64,000 bases of DNA from Actinopolyspora erythraea (lineage in GTDB: Bacteria > Actinomycetota > Actinomycetes > Mycobacteriales > Pseudonocardiaceae): positions 2,418,001 through 2,482,000 of the forward strand of contig NZ_CP022752.1 in the NCBI RefSeq assembly GCF_002263515.1, in the 5' to 3' direction. Every line of letters begins with the position of its first letter. The stretch's first letter is position 1. The notes under the pieces are model-generated. The model was not told the DNA's origin and searched no databases. It saw nothing but the letters and a program-made list of their open reading frames with translations. Positions 52,094 to 59,951 of the stretch are shown one piece after another. Both the position numbers and the translations under genes were made by a program.

Positions 52094-53623
52094 TCACCGC
52101 TCCTGCCAGTAAGGAGCGCGCAACTTGAACTTCTGCAGCTTTCCCGTGGCGGTACGCGAGAGCTCGTCACGGAACTCGACAGAGGTCGGGGCCTTGTACC
52201 CCGCCGCCCGCTGCTTGCACCAGGCGATCAGCTCTTCCTCGCTCGTTTCGGCATCCGGGGTGGCGACCACCAGAGCCTTGATGGTCTCGCCCCATTTCTC
52301 GCTGGGCACCCCGATGACAGCGACCTCGGCGACCGCGGGGTGCGAGAAGAGGACATCCTCCACCTCGATCGAGGAAACGTTCTCGCCCCCGGTGATGATG
52401 ACGTCCTTCTTGCGGTCGCTGATCGTGAGGTAACCGTCCTCCCCGATGGTCCCGCCGTCCCCGGTGTGGAACCAACCGTCCCTGAGCACCGCGGCGGTCT
52501 CCTCGGGCTGTTCCCAGTAGCTGTCGAGCACGACGTTGGAGCGAGCCAGGACCTCGCCCTCGTTTCCCTCCTCCTCCGAGATCGCGAGTCGCACACCGAG
52601 CGCGGGAGCGCCGGCACGGACCAGCTTCGCCGCCCGCTCCTCGCTGGAGAGATCGTCCCACTCGGAACGCGAGCGATTGATGGTCAACAGCGGTGAGGTC
52701 TCGGTGAGCCCGTAGATCTGGATGAACTCCCAACCGAGCTCCTCCTCAACCCGCGCGACCGTCCGCGACGGCGGCGGAGCACCGGCGACGATGATCCGCA
52801 CCCTGTCGCGGCCGGGAATCTCCCCCTCCCAGCTTCGGGCGGCGTCGAGCACGGCGGCGACCACGGTGGGAGCGGCGCACATGACGGTGACACCGTGGTC
52901 GCGCACGCGGCGCAGAATCTCGGTGCCGTCGATCTTGCGGAGGACAACCTGCTTGATTCCGAGACCGGTGGTGGCGAACGGCATTCCCCACCCGTTCGCG
53001 TGAAAAGTCGGCAGCGTGTGCAGATAGACATCGCGGTCGGTCAAACCGGCGTGCAGCCCGAACGTCGTCGCGTTGACCCAGATGTTGCGGTGGGTGATCC
53101 GAACACCCTTCGGGCGGGCGGTCGTACCCGAGGTGTAGTTGATACAGGCGGTGGCGTTCTCGTCCGGCTCCCAGCGCCGCGGCTCGGCACCCACGGGAGC
53201 GTAGAGGTCCTCGTCGCGGCCGAGCGTGTACCGGTGCTCGGCACCTACCCCACCGAGTTCGTCCTCGAGTTCGGGATCGACGTACAGCGCTCGTGCGCCG
53301 GAGTGCTCGACGATGTAGCGCACCTCGTCGGGGCGCAGCCGGAAGTTGATGGGGACGAGCACCCGACCCGATCCCGCCACGCCGAAGAACGAAGTCAGCA
53401 GCCGTGCGCTGTTGTGGCTGACGACGGCCACTCGCTCCCCCTCACCGACGCCGAGTTCGTCGAGGTGGGCGGCCTGCCTGGCCGCGAGGTCACCGAAGTC
53501 GCGATAGGTCAGCTCCCCGAGCGAAGGGGCGGGTTGGTTCGGCTCGTCGACGACGCCGACTCGATCGGCGTAGACCTGTACGGCGCGATCGATGAAATCG
53601 GAGACGCTGAACGGAACGAACAC
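52094..53623 (-). CDS. Long/medium-chain acyl-CoA synthetase (FadD-like)
   Basis: A 509-residue adenylate-forming enzyme that makes acyl-CoA. The AMP-binding motifs are clear: YTSGTTARPKGV, then LYGLTETSPL-type IYGLTETSPLLTINR, GDGGTIGEDGYLTISDRKKD (A8 region), and a terminal Lys in SRTATGKLQKF. GTG 53623 lies after GGAGGTCAC. The group also includes non-specific acyl-CoA ligases of fatty-acid degradation. No biosynthetic neighbours; it is probably catabolic, as is the acyl-CoA dehydrogenase at 57823. Confidence 0.9.
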   Translation of the reverse strand: MFVPFSVSDFIDRAVQVYADRVGVVDEPNQPAPSLGELTYRDFGDLAARQAAHLDELGVGEGERVAVVSHNSARLLTSFFGVAGSGRVLVPINFRLRPDEVRYIVEHSGARALYVDPELEDELGGVGAEHRYTLGRDEDLYAPVGAEPRRWEPDENATACINYTSGTTARPKGVRITHRNIWVNATTFGLHAGLTDRDVYLHTLPTFHANGWGMPFATTGLGIKQVVLRKIDGTEILRRVRDHGVTVMCAAPTVVAAVLDAARSWEGEIPGRDRVRIIVAGAPPPSRTVARVEEELGWEFIQIYGLTETSPLLTINRSRSEWDDLSSEERAAKLVRAGAPALGVRLAISEEEGNEGEVLARSNVVLDSYWEQPEETAAVLRDGWFHTGDGGTIGEDGYLTISDRKKDVIITGGENVSSIEVEDVLFSHPAVAEVAVIGVPSEKWGETIKALVVATPDAETSEEELIAWCKQRAAGYKAPTSVEFRDELSRTATGKLQKFKLRAPYWQER

Positions 53624-53819
53624 GTGACCTCCACGGCGATGCGGATCACACCTTCACGGGCAGTGGCGCAGCAGTGTATACGACAGGTCGAGGTCCTTTC
53701 CACGGTTCGTGAGCGGAAGCCCTCGTCCGCTCGGACGCAGAAGCCCTCCGCCGGGCGCGGGACAGAGACTCCGCTGGACCAGCGGACATCAGTTCCGGGA
53801 AAGAAACGCTCGGGGCTCC

Positions 53820-54599
53820 TCAGCTACCGCTGAGGAAATCCACGATGACGGCACTGAAGGACGGATCGCGCACCACAGCCAGGTGATCACCGTCGAGTGT
53901 GGCCAGTTCGGCGTGCGGGAGGGCACCGACGAGTCGTTCCGGGTTCCGGGCCAACCAGTCCTCGTCACCCGCGATCAGCAAGGTCGGTGCGGCGATCGCG
54001 CCGAGCGGAATCGGCGTGTCGTGGACCGTCGAGGCCTGCGCGGCCAGCGATGGGAGATCAGCACCGGTGGCTTCGGCGAACCGCCGGAACTCTCCGGCGG
54101 GGCCGGTCAGACACGTCGGATCGTCGGTCGTCAGCGCCGCCACGAGCGGCTCTGTCCCCAAGGCGCGGGTGTCCACACCTCCGAGGTCGACGACAGCCTC
54201 CCCTACACCACCCACGACGAGTCGACGAACGCGCCGGTCCAGGCCGGCGGTGATGAGCGAGACGATCGCGCCCATCGAGTACCCGACGAGATCGACCTCG
54301 GTCAGTTCCAGACGATCGAGCAGCGCCTGGTGATCGCGGGACATGTTGCGCTCGCCGAAGAACGCCGGATCACCGCTCTTCTGCGAACCACCGTGCCCCC
54401 GGGCGTCGACGCCGATGACTCGGCGCCCGGCCGCCAGCAGTGCGTCCACGACACCGGTGAGCACCCAGTTCGACTCGGTGCTCGCGGCGAATCCGTGCTG
54501 GAGCAGCACGGGAGGAGTTCCACCGGCGGGACTTTGTGGCGTCCAGACGTGATAAGCGATGTCGGCACCGTCGAAAGACTCGAGAACCACCGTCTCCAT
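53820..54599 (-). CDS. Alpha/beta hydrolase
   Basis: A 259-residue alpha/beta hydrolase: LLQHGFAAS oxyanion loop, VDARGHGGSQKSG, nucleophile elbow LVGYSMGAIVSL with Ser, an Asp in LLIAGDEDWLA and His in LDGDHLAVVRD. This is the esterase/epoxide hydrolase-like class. ATG 54599 follows AGGAGCAGCGAC. It stands 196 bp from the acyl-CoA ligase on the same strand, perhaps co-transcribed. Substrate cannot be read. Confidence 0.88.
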   Translation of the reverse strand: METVVLESFDGADIAYHVWTPQSPAGGTPPVLLQHGFAASTESNWVLTGVVDALLAAGRRVIGVDARGHGGSQKSGDPAFFGERNMSRDHQALLDRLELTEVDLVGYSMGAIVSLITAGLDRRVRRLVVGGVGEAVVDLGGVDTRALGTEPLVAALTTDDPTCLTGPAGEFRRFAEATGADLPSLAAQASTVHDTPIPLGAIAAPTLLIAGDEDWLARNPERLVGALPHAELATLDGDHLAVVRDPSFSAVIVDFLSGS

Positions 54600-54835
54600 G
54601 TCGCTGCTCCTGACGCTGTCCGCCTCCGAGCTGATCCCCAGCCCTGGCCACGATTGTCGACTCCGTCCCGCTGCTGGGAAGGTACCCCGGATTCACGGGG
54701 AAGCGGCAGCCGAACAGGACCGTCACCACTGAGCGATGTGGTGTCACTGCGAGGCGGTGGTGACTGTGCCCGCATGACTCCCATGCCACGACAGTTCACC
54801 ACCGCTGGTTCTCCGGGTACCGACAGCACGGGGTC

Positions 54836-54988
54836 TTACCGCTCGCGGTGACCACCGGGTGGACGGGTGAGCATGTCCCGGATGTCGCCGAGGGAACGCA
54901 CTCCCTTGGTCAGCAGCAGGATGTAGACGGGCGTGAGCAGCGCCGCGATTCCCGCGGCGACGACGGCGATTACTGTTTCGGCGCTCAT
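54836..54988 (-). CDS. 50-residue single-pass membrane protein
   Basis: ATG 54988 after the full AAGGAGGT site starts MSAETVIAVVAAGIAALLTP and continues into a hydrophobic helix (about residues 5-27), ending in a basic tail rich in Arg and His. It is too short for usual gene callers. It is divergent from the GntR regulator at 55049 with a 23-bp operator in between, so it is most likely the target of that regulator. Function unknown; a short membrane peptide that modulates a transporter or the envelope is an option. Confidence 0.7.
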   Translation of the reverse strand: MSAETVIAVVAAGIAALLTPVYILLLTKGVRSLGDIRDMLTRPPGGHRER

Positions 54989-55004
54989 GTACGTACCTCC
55001 TTGT

Positions 55005-55047
55005 TTGTGCTAGCGATACTAGCACAAATTGTGCTAATGTCACTAGC
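55005..55047. promoter_or_regulatory. Operator of the GntR regulator
   Basis: TTGTGCTAG-CGATA-CTAGCACAA (55005-55027) is a perfect inverted repeat. A second, less regular site TTGTGCTA-ATGT-CACTAGC (55029-55047) follows directly and ends at the GntR start codon. The 60-bp gap serves both directions; the layout fits autorepression and control of the 50-residue membrane protein. Confidence 0.75.
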
Positions 55048-55048
55048 T

Positions 55049-55393
55049 ATGGAGCTCCACTTGGACCCAGATCTCGGTGTCACGCTGCACGAACAGATCA
55101 CCGGTATGGTTCGCCGTGCGATCAGTGAGGGATCCCTCTCCCCGGGAGAGCGTCTTCCCACCGCACGCGAGCTGGCCAAGCAACTCCAGGTCAACCTCAA
55201 CACTGTCCTGCGGGCTTACCGCGAGCTGGCGAACGAGGAGCTGATCGAACTACGCAGGGGGCACGGAGCCACGGTGCTGGCGAACCCCGATCTCGCTCGG
55301 CTCTACCGGCTGGCCGACGAGTTGTTGGCCGAAGCGGCCCGTATGGGGGTCACCAGAGGAGAGCTGGCAGCGCTACTCGCTCGCCGGTCGTGA
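55049..55393 (+). CDS. GntR-family regulator, YtrA-like
   Basis: A 114-residue protein with a GntR HTH (GVTLHEQITGMVRRAISEG; LPTARELAKQLQVNLNTVLRAYRELANEELIELRR) followed by only a short helical C-terminus, as in YtrA-type GntR regulators, which control ABC transporters or small membrane proteins. ATG 55049 is adjacent to the operator. Ligand unknown; a cell-envelope signal is typical of the group. Divergent from the 50-residue membrane protein. Confidence 0.88.
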   Translation: MELHLDPDLGVTLHEQITGMVRRAISEGSLSPGERLPTARELAKQLQVNLNTVLRAYRELANEELIELRRGHGATVLANPDLARLYRLADELLAEAARMGVTRGELAALLARRS

Positions 55394-55550
55394 ACTCGAA
55401 CCGCCACATCGGACCAGCCTCGGTGTCGACCGCACCGGAACGAGACCGCGTCGCTTCCCCGTTCGAAGCGGCGGACAACGCTCCGGCAGCCGTTCCGAGA
55501 GCCGCACGGAAACGGCTCACGATCCCGCGGACGCGTGACAGACTGGGATC

Positions 55551-56015
55551 ATGCACGAGTTCGTGATCCGTGCCGAGGATCCCGCCGCCGCGGAAGTGAG
55601 GGAACTGCTCGACCGGCACCTGACGTTCACCAGGGAAAACAGCCCTCCCGATGAGTGCTACGCGCTCGACGAGAACGGACTCGACGCGGCGGACGTCTTC
55701 GTCTTCGGGCTGCGCGACGAGGGCGAACTGCTCGGCATCGGCGCGCTCAAACGGATCGGAACGCGCCATGCGGAGCTCAAATCCATGCACACCGCCGAAG
55801 CCGCCCGTGGACGGGGGATAGGGCGAGCCATGCTGGAACAGCTCGTCGCCTGGGCCGGCGCGAGCGGCTATTCGCGGATCAGCCTGGAGACAGGGGCGGC
55901 GCAGGCCTTCGAACCCGCTCGCCGGCTCTACGAATCAGTCGGGTTCCGGAACTGCGAACCGTTCGGGAACTACGTCCGCAGTCCCCACAGCGTCTACATG
56001 ACCCGGCAGTTGTGA
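55551..56015 (+). CDS. GNAT-family N-acetyltransferase
   Basis: A 154-residue GNAT protein. Motif A is ELKSMHTAEAARGRGIGRAMLEQL with the RGxGxG/A loop, and the C-terminal part ISLETGAAQAFEPARRLYESVGF matches YedL/ElaA-like acetyltransferases. ATG 55551 has no strong ribosome site but the protein starts naturally with MHEFVIR. Substrate unknown. Stands alone between the GntR and the DHFR-family gene. Confidence 0.87.
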   Translation: MHEFVIRAEDPAAAEVRELLDRHLTFTRENSPPDECYALDENGLDAADVFVFGLRDEGELLGIGALKRIGTRHAELKSMHTAEAARGRGIGRAMLEQLVAWAGASGYSRISLETGAAQAFEPARRLYESVGFRNCEPFGNYVRSPHSVYMTRQL

Positions 56016-56145
56016 TCGCTGGCCCCGCCGGGAACCGTGCTGGTTTTTGTCGTTGGTGGTTCACTCCGTTCAGCACCGAAACCACGAACCGCTTCCAGGT
56101 GCCCCGAACGACGGTCACCACCGGAGCACCGCGGAAGGAACTCCG

Positions 56146-56715
56146 ATGTCGACCCTGATGGTGGACTTCATCGTTTCGCTCGACGGTTACGCCGCCGCGG
56201 ACGGCTGGCCCGGTTACTGGGGCATGGCGGGCCCCGAGTACCTCACCTGGGTCGCAGGAGGAGCCGAGCACACCGCCCTCATGGGAGCGAGGACGTACCG
56301 GCTGATGTCCGAGCTCGCCTCCGAGTTGCCCGACGACCCCGGCATCGCCGCACTGACCGCCACTCCCAAGGTGGTGTTCTCCTCCAGTCTGGAAGCACCG
56401 CTGTCGTGGCCCAACAGCGAGCTGGTCGACGGGGACGCAGTCGAAGCCGTGCGGGAGATGAAGCGGCACGACTGGCGTCCGTTGCGCACCATCGGCAGCC
56501 TCAGCCTGTGCCGGTCACTGCTCGCGGCCGGTGCGGTGGATCGCTTCCGGGTGGTCGTCTTCCCGGTCATCACCGGCGCCACCGGCAGGGACCGCGTCTT
56601 CGACGGCTACCCCGACATCGCTCTCGACCTGGTCGACAATCGCACGTTCGACGGCCGGATCCAGTTGCTCGAATACACCCCCACCGTGCTCGACGGACCT
56701 CCCGGCGTCGACTGA
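56146..56715 (+). CDS. Dihydrofolate reductase-fold (RibD C-terminal) protein
   Basis: A 189-residue protein of the RibD C-terminal/DHFR superfamily: MSTLMVDFIVSLDGYAAADGW, HTALMGARTYRLM, a nucleotide-binding TIGSLSLCRSLLAAGAVDRFRVVVFPVI and the end LLEYTP. These proteins reduce a pterin-, flavin- or riboflavin-type substrate with NADPH, but many are uncharacterised. ATG 56146 after GAAGGAACTCCG is the start; the in-frame ATG at 56047 lies before the preceding gene has cleared. Solitary gene. Confidence 0.88.
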   Translation: MSTLMVDFIVSLDGYAAADGWPGYWGMAGPEYLTWVAGGAEHTALMGARTYRLMSELASELPDDPGIAALTATPKVVFSSSLEAPLSWPNSELVDGDAVEAVREMKRHDWRPLRTIGSLSLCRSLLAAGAVDRFRVVVFPVITGATGRDRVFDGYPDIALDLVDNRTFDGRIQLLEYTPTVLDGPPGVD

Positions 56716-56834
56716 GCCGTGGCGTACCGAGTGGGACGAGGGCTCAGAAACATCCGGGGTTCCTGCTCTTCGGGGGCGGTTTTGTTCTTTTCTTTCTTCT
56801 GTTTCGTTGTGAGGTGGTTTGATTATTTATTTCA

Positions 56835-56853
56835 TTCAACACTGAAACAACAG
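56835..56853. repeat. 19-bp AT-rich repeat, second copy
   Basis: Identical to 51954-51972 (TTCAACACTGAAACAACAG), again in the 197-bp AT-rich gap between convergent genes. It is preceded by TTTGATTATTTATTTCA, very low in GC for this genome. Flanking TCTGTTTC and GAAACAACAGA can form an imperfect hairpin. Confidence 0.7.
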
Positions 56854-56912
56854 AGAAAATTTAATCATTGATCCCCACCAGTCAGAACCCGCACACGACG
56901 GGGAACCGCGGC

Positions 56913-57665
56913 TCACTCCGAGCCGGTTCCCCCGATCTCACGCAACGCGCGTTCCACCCGGTCACGCACGTCGTGGGCCGACTTCGACGTGCGGACGACA
57001 CCGACCACGACCTCTTCGGCGCCGTCCGGGCTCTCCGGGGAGGTTCCGCTCCCCTCGCCGACCGCCATCTCGCGCAACGCCTCCCGCAACGCGGCGCGTG
57101 CGTCGAACACTCCCCCGCTTTTCAACCAGCGGCGCAGCACGTGGTTGTGCGTGGCGACCACGGTGGCGGCTGTGACGGCCGCCCGCAGCTCCGCCCCGGG
57201 TAGCTCGGCGAACCGCTGCCGCAAATAACGTGCGAAGACCCGCTGGTAGCGGTCGATGCTGACGATCTCGCGATCCCGCAGCGAGGGCACCTGCCTGGTC
57301 AGTTCGAAGCGCTTCAGCGAAACCTCGGGATCGGCCAGGTACATCTCCAGCACCGTCTCGGCGGCGCGGCACACCACAGCCATCGGCGGCTCGGACTCCC
57401 CCGCCTGTTCGAGCTCCCGGACGACACTGGTGAGTCGCTCGTCGTGGTCGGGGAAGACCACTTCCTCCTTGGAGCGGAAGTGGCGGAAGAAGGTGCGCCG
57501 CCCCACCCCCACCGCGGTCACGATGTCCTCGACCGTGGTGGCTTCGTAGCCCTTGGCCGCGAACAGGTCCAGCGCCGCGACGGCGAGCGCGCCGCGCAGC
57601 TGACGCCGCCCGTCCGCCGTACGACCGGTGCGCTGCTTGGCATCGCCGGAGCTCGCCTCTGTCAT
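56913..57665 (-). CDS. TetR-family regulator
   Basis: A 250-residue TetR protein with the HTH in ALDLFAAKGYEATTVEDIVTAVGVGRRTFFRHF and a C-terminal effector domain of the actinobacterial MftR/acyl-CoA-related type (about residues 90-200). ATG 57665 is preferred to 57701, since relatives begin near MTEAS. It is divergent from the acyl-CoA dehydrogenase at 57823 (157 bp), which is its probable target. Confidence 0.87.
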   Translation of the reverse strand: MTEASSGDAKQRTGRTADGRRQLRGALAVAALDLFAAKGYEATTVEDIVTAVGVGRRTFFRHFRSKEEVVFPDHDERLTSVVRELEQAGESEPPMAVVCRAAETVLEMYLADPEVSLKRFELTRQVPSLRDREIVSIDRYQRVFARYLRQRFAELPGAELRAAVTAATVVATHNHVLRRWLKSGGVFDARAALREALREMAVGEGSGTSPESPDGAEEVVVGVVRTSKSAHDVRDRVERALREIGGTGSE

Positions 57666-57822
57666 GCGGGGAATGTAACAGGCCACGATTGCCGATGGCA
57701 CTCAGTGCCGTTAGCATCACATGCACATCACACATCGCGGCACTCGATGCCGATTTCGATGTGCTCGACGAAGACACCGCAGGAGCTCGGCTACGGCCGT
57801 GCCACGTACCAGGAGGACCCTC

Positions 57823-58977
57823 GTGGATTCGAGCTTCGACACCTACCAGCTCTCCGAGGAGCACGAAGCGCTCCGGGAGGCTGTCCGGTCGCTCTCGGAG
57901 AAGGAGATCGCACCGTACGCCGCCGAGTGCGACGAGCAGGAACGCTACCCGAGGGAAGCCTTCCACGCGCTGTCGAAGGCGGGGTTCGCCGGCGTCCACG
58001 TTCCCGAGGCCTACGACGGGCAGGGCGCCGACTCGGTCGCGACCTGCATCGTCATCGAAGAGGTCGCAAGGGTCTGCGCCTCCTCCTCGCTGATCCCGGC
58101 GGTGAACAAGCTCGGCACCATGCCGATCCTGCTCTCCGCGTCCGAGGAGCTCAAGCACAAGGTACTGCCGTCGATCGCGGCCGGTGAGTGCACTGCCTCC
58201 TACGCGCTTTCCGAACGGGAAGCGGGTTCGGACGCGGCTGCGATGAAGACGCGGGCACGCCGGGACGGCGACGACTGGGTGATCAACGGGAGCAAGTGCT
58301 GGATCACCAACGGCGGAGAGTCCAGCTGGTACACGGTCATGGCCGTCACCGATCCGGACAAGGGCCCGAACGGCATCAGCGCCTTCGTGGTCCACTCCGA
58401 CGATCCCGGCTTCGAGGTCGGGGGCAAGGAGAAGAAGCTGGGGATCAAGGGCTCGCCGACCACCGAGCTCCACTTCAACGACTGCACCGTGCCGGGAGAT
58501 CGGATCATCGGCGAACCCGGTACCGGTTTCAAGACCGCGCTGCGCACCCTCGACCACACCCGTCCCACGATCGGAGCACAGGCGCTGGGCATCGCCCAGG
58601 GGGCGCTCGACGCCGCCGTGGACTACGTGAAGGAGCGCAAGCAGTTCGGCCAGGCCATCGCCGATTTCCAGGGTGTGCAGTTCATGCTGGCCGACATGGC
58701 GATGAAGATCGAGGCCGCTCGGCACATGATCTACGTCTCGGCGGCGCGCGCCGAACGCGAGGAGGGCAATCTCGGTTTCATCTCCGCCGCGGCGAAGTGC
58801 TACGCCTCGGACGTGGCCATGGAGGTCACCACCAACGCCGTGCAGCTGTTCGGCGGGGCGGGCTACACCCGCGACTTCCCCGTCGAACGCATGATGCGCG
58901 ATGCCAAGATCACCCAGATCTACGAGGGCACCAATCAGATCCAGCGCATGGTGATGGCCCGTTCGCTGCTGAAGTGA
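57823..58977 (+). CDS. Acyl-CoA dehydrogenase
   Basis: A 384-residue flavoprotein that introduces an alpha,beta double bond into acyl-CoA. The family signatures are visible: ASYALSEREAGSDAAAM, WITNGG, GIKGSPTTELHFNDC, and the base in RDAKITQIYEGTNQIQR (Glu of YEGT). GTG 57823 after AGGAGGACCC gives the natural N-terminus VDSSFDTYQLSEEHEALREAV; longer in-frame starts lack support. Divergent from the TetR gene. Length and motifs fit short/medium-chain enzymes. Confidence 0.93.
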   Translation: MDSSFDTYQLSEEHEALREAVRSLSEKEIAPYAAECDEQERYPREAFHALSKAGFAGVHVPEAYDGQGADSVATCIVIEEVARVCASSSLIPAVNKLGTMPILLSASEELKHKVLPSIAAGECTASYALSEREAGSDAAAMKTRARRDGDDWVINGSKCWITNGGESSWYTVMAVTDPDKGPNGISAFVVHSDDPGFEVGGKEKKLGIKGSPTTELHFNDCTVPGDRIIGEPGTGFKTALRTLDHTRPTIGAQALGIAQGALDAAVDYVKERKQFGQAIADFQGVQFMLADMAMKIEAARHMIYVSAARAEREEGNLGFISAAAKCYASDVAMEVTTNAVQLFGGAGYTRDFPVERMMRDAKITQIYEGTNQIQRMVMARSLLK

Positions 58978-59352
58978 CAGCTCCGGGGGCCCGGTAGCCG
59001 CCGCTGAGCGGCAACGTCCCGCGCTCGGCGATCGACGCCGTGCCAGGTGTATGCGCACGGGCAACGCACCAGCAGCGCACCCACGTGCGTCGATCGCCTC
59101 GCTGCCCGGTATCGGGCGCTCCGCCGGCAGCGGGGCTCCGTGTACGAAAGGGGCGTGCGGGTCCGCTCACCACGCCCCGGGTTCAGCCGAGGGACGCCCG
59201 CTCGACTGAGCTCACATTCACCCGTGCGGGAGACACACCGGCGGGCAAGTGGTGCGCTCTCAGGGTACCTGCCGTGGCACCGGCCGGGGCGCACGCGAAG
59301 TCGTTTCCGGAGCGAGACCTGCCACGACAGGTGGGGAAGACAGGATCGCGGA
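58978..59352. other. Intergenic region, no gene recognised
   Basis: This is 375 bp between the acyl-CoA dehydrogenase and the stop of the leftward hypothetical gene (59353-59751). A long open frame runs through it but without a ribosome site or a recognised product. No terminator with a clear T-run was found. Confidence 0.35.
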
Positions 59353-59751
59353 CTAGCCTCGCCGGAGTTGTGCGTCGACGAACTCGTCGATCTTCTCGTG
59401 GACGCGGCACAGCCCCCACGCCCAACCCCACTGGTCCACCCCGGACAGTTCCCCGCCACCGCCGAGGAACCTCGCCCGCACCTCCTGGGACCAGAACCGC
59501 TCGACCGGACCGAACTCCAGCACCACCCAGTCCCCCAGTTTCTCCGGCGCCAGCGCCTCACCACCACCGCGCTTCACCCGACCGGGGCGATAGCGGCTCC
59601 ACCCGCTGGAGGGCCCCGCCAGTCTCGCGAACCCGTAGAACAGCCCCCGCAGTTCCCCCACCGCGCAGTCCACCCCGCCGCGGCGCCAGCTGTCCAGCAC
59701 TCGCACCTCGGTCGGAAGATCCTGCGAGAAAGCCCGAGAACCGACCATCAT
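59353..59751 (-). CDS. Hypothetical protein
   Basis: A 132-residue protein that I do not recognise. It is mixed alpha/beta: LRGLFYGFARLAGP, WSRYRPGRVKRGGG, LGDWVVLEFGPVERFW, then DQWGWAWGLCRVHEKIDEFVDAQLRRG. It begins with two ATGs (59751, 59748) behind GGGGGAGGT, spacing favouring the second. No signal peptide or membrane helix. Neighbours: the MurJ-like gene is transcribed divergently 201 bp away. Confidence 0.6.
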   Translation of the reverse strand: MMVGSRAFSQDLPTEVRVLDSWRRGGVDCAVGELRGLFYGFARLAGPSSGWSRYRPGRVKRGGGEALAPEKLGDWVVLEFGPVERFWSQEVRARFLGGGGELSGVDQWGWAWGLCRVHEKIDEFVDAQLRRG

Positions 59752-59951
59752 ACCTCCCCCGAGTGCGCTGGAACGACATCCCCCGGTCGGGCCAGTATGC
59801 GGCCGGACGGCCACGCGCGCACCGGAAGTTTTCCACCCGAATCGCGAGGTTGAGCGTTTTCGAAACCGCGCCCGGGACAGTGCTTCGTTACCGTTTACCC
59901 AGCCGGTTTCGGCGAGGCTCGAACAGCCGCACTTCAGCCGGGGGGAGCTCC

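Noticed and set aside
59130..59230. tRNA-like stretch with a GGTTCAGCC loop
   Set aside because: No acceptor, D or anticodon stems can be paired around it.
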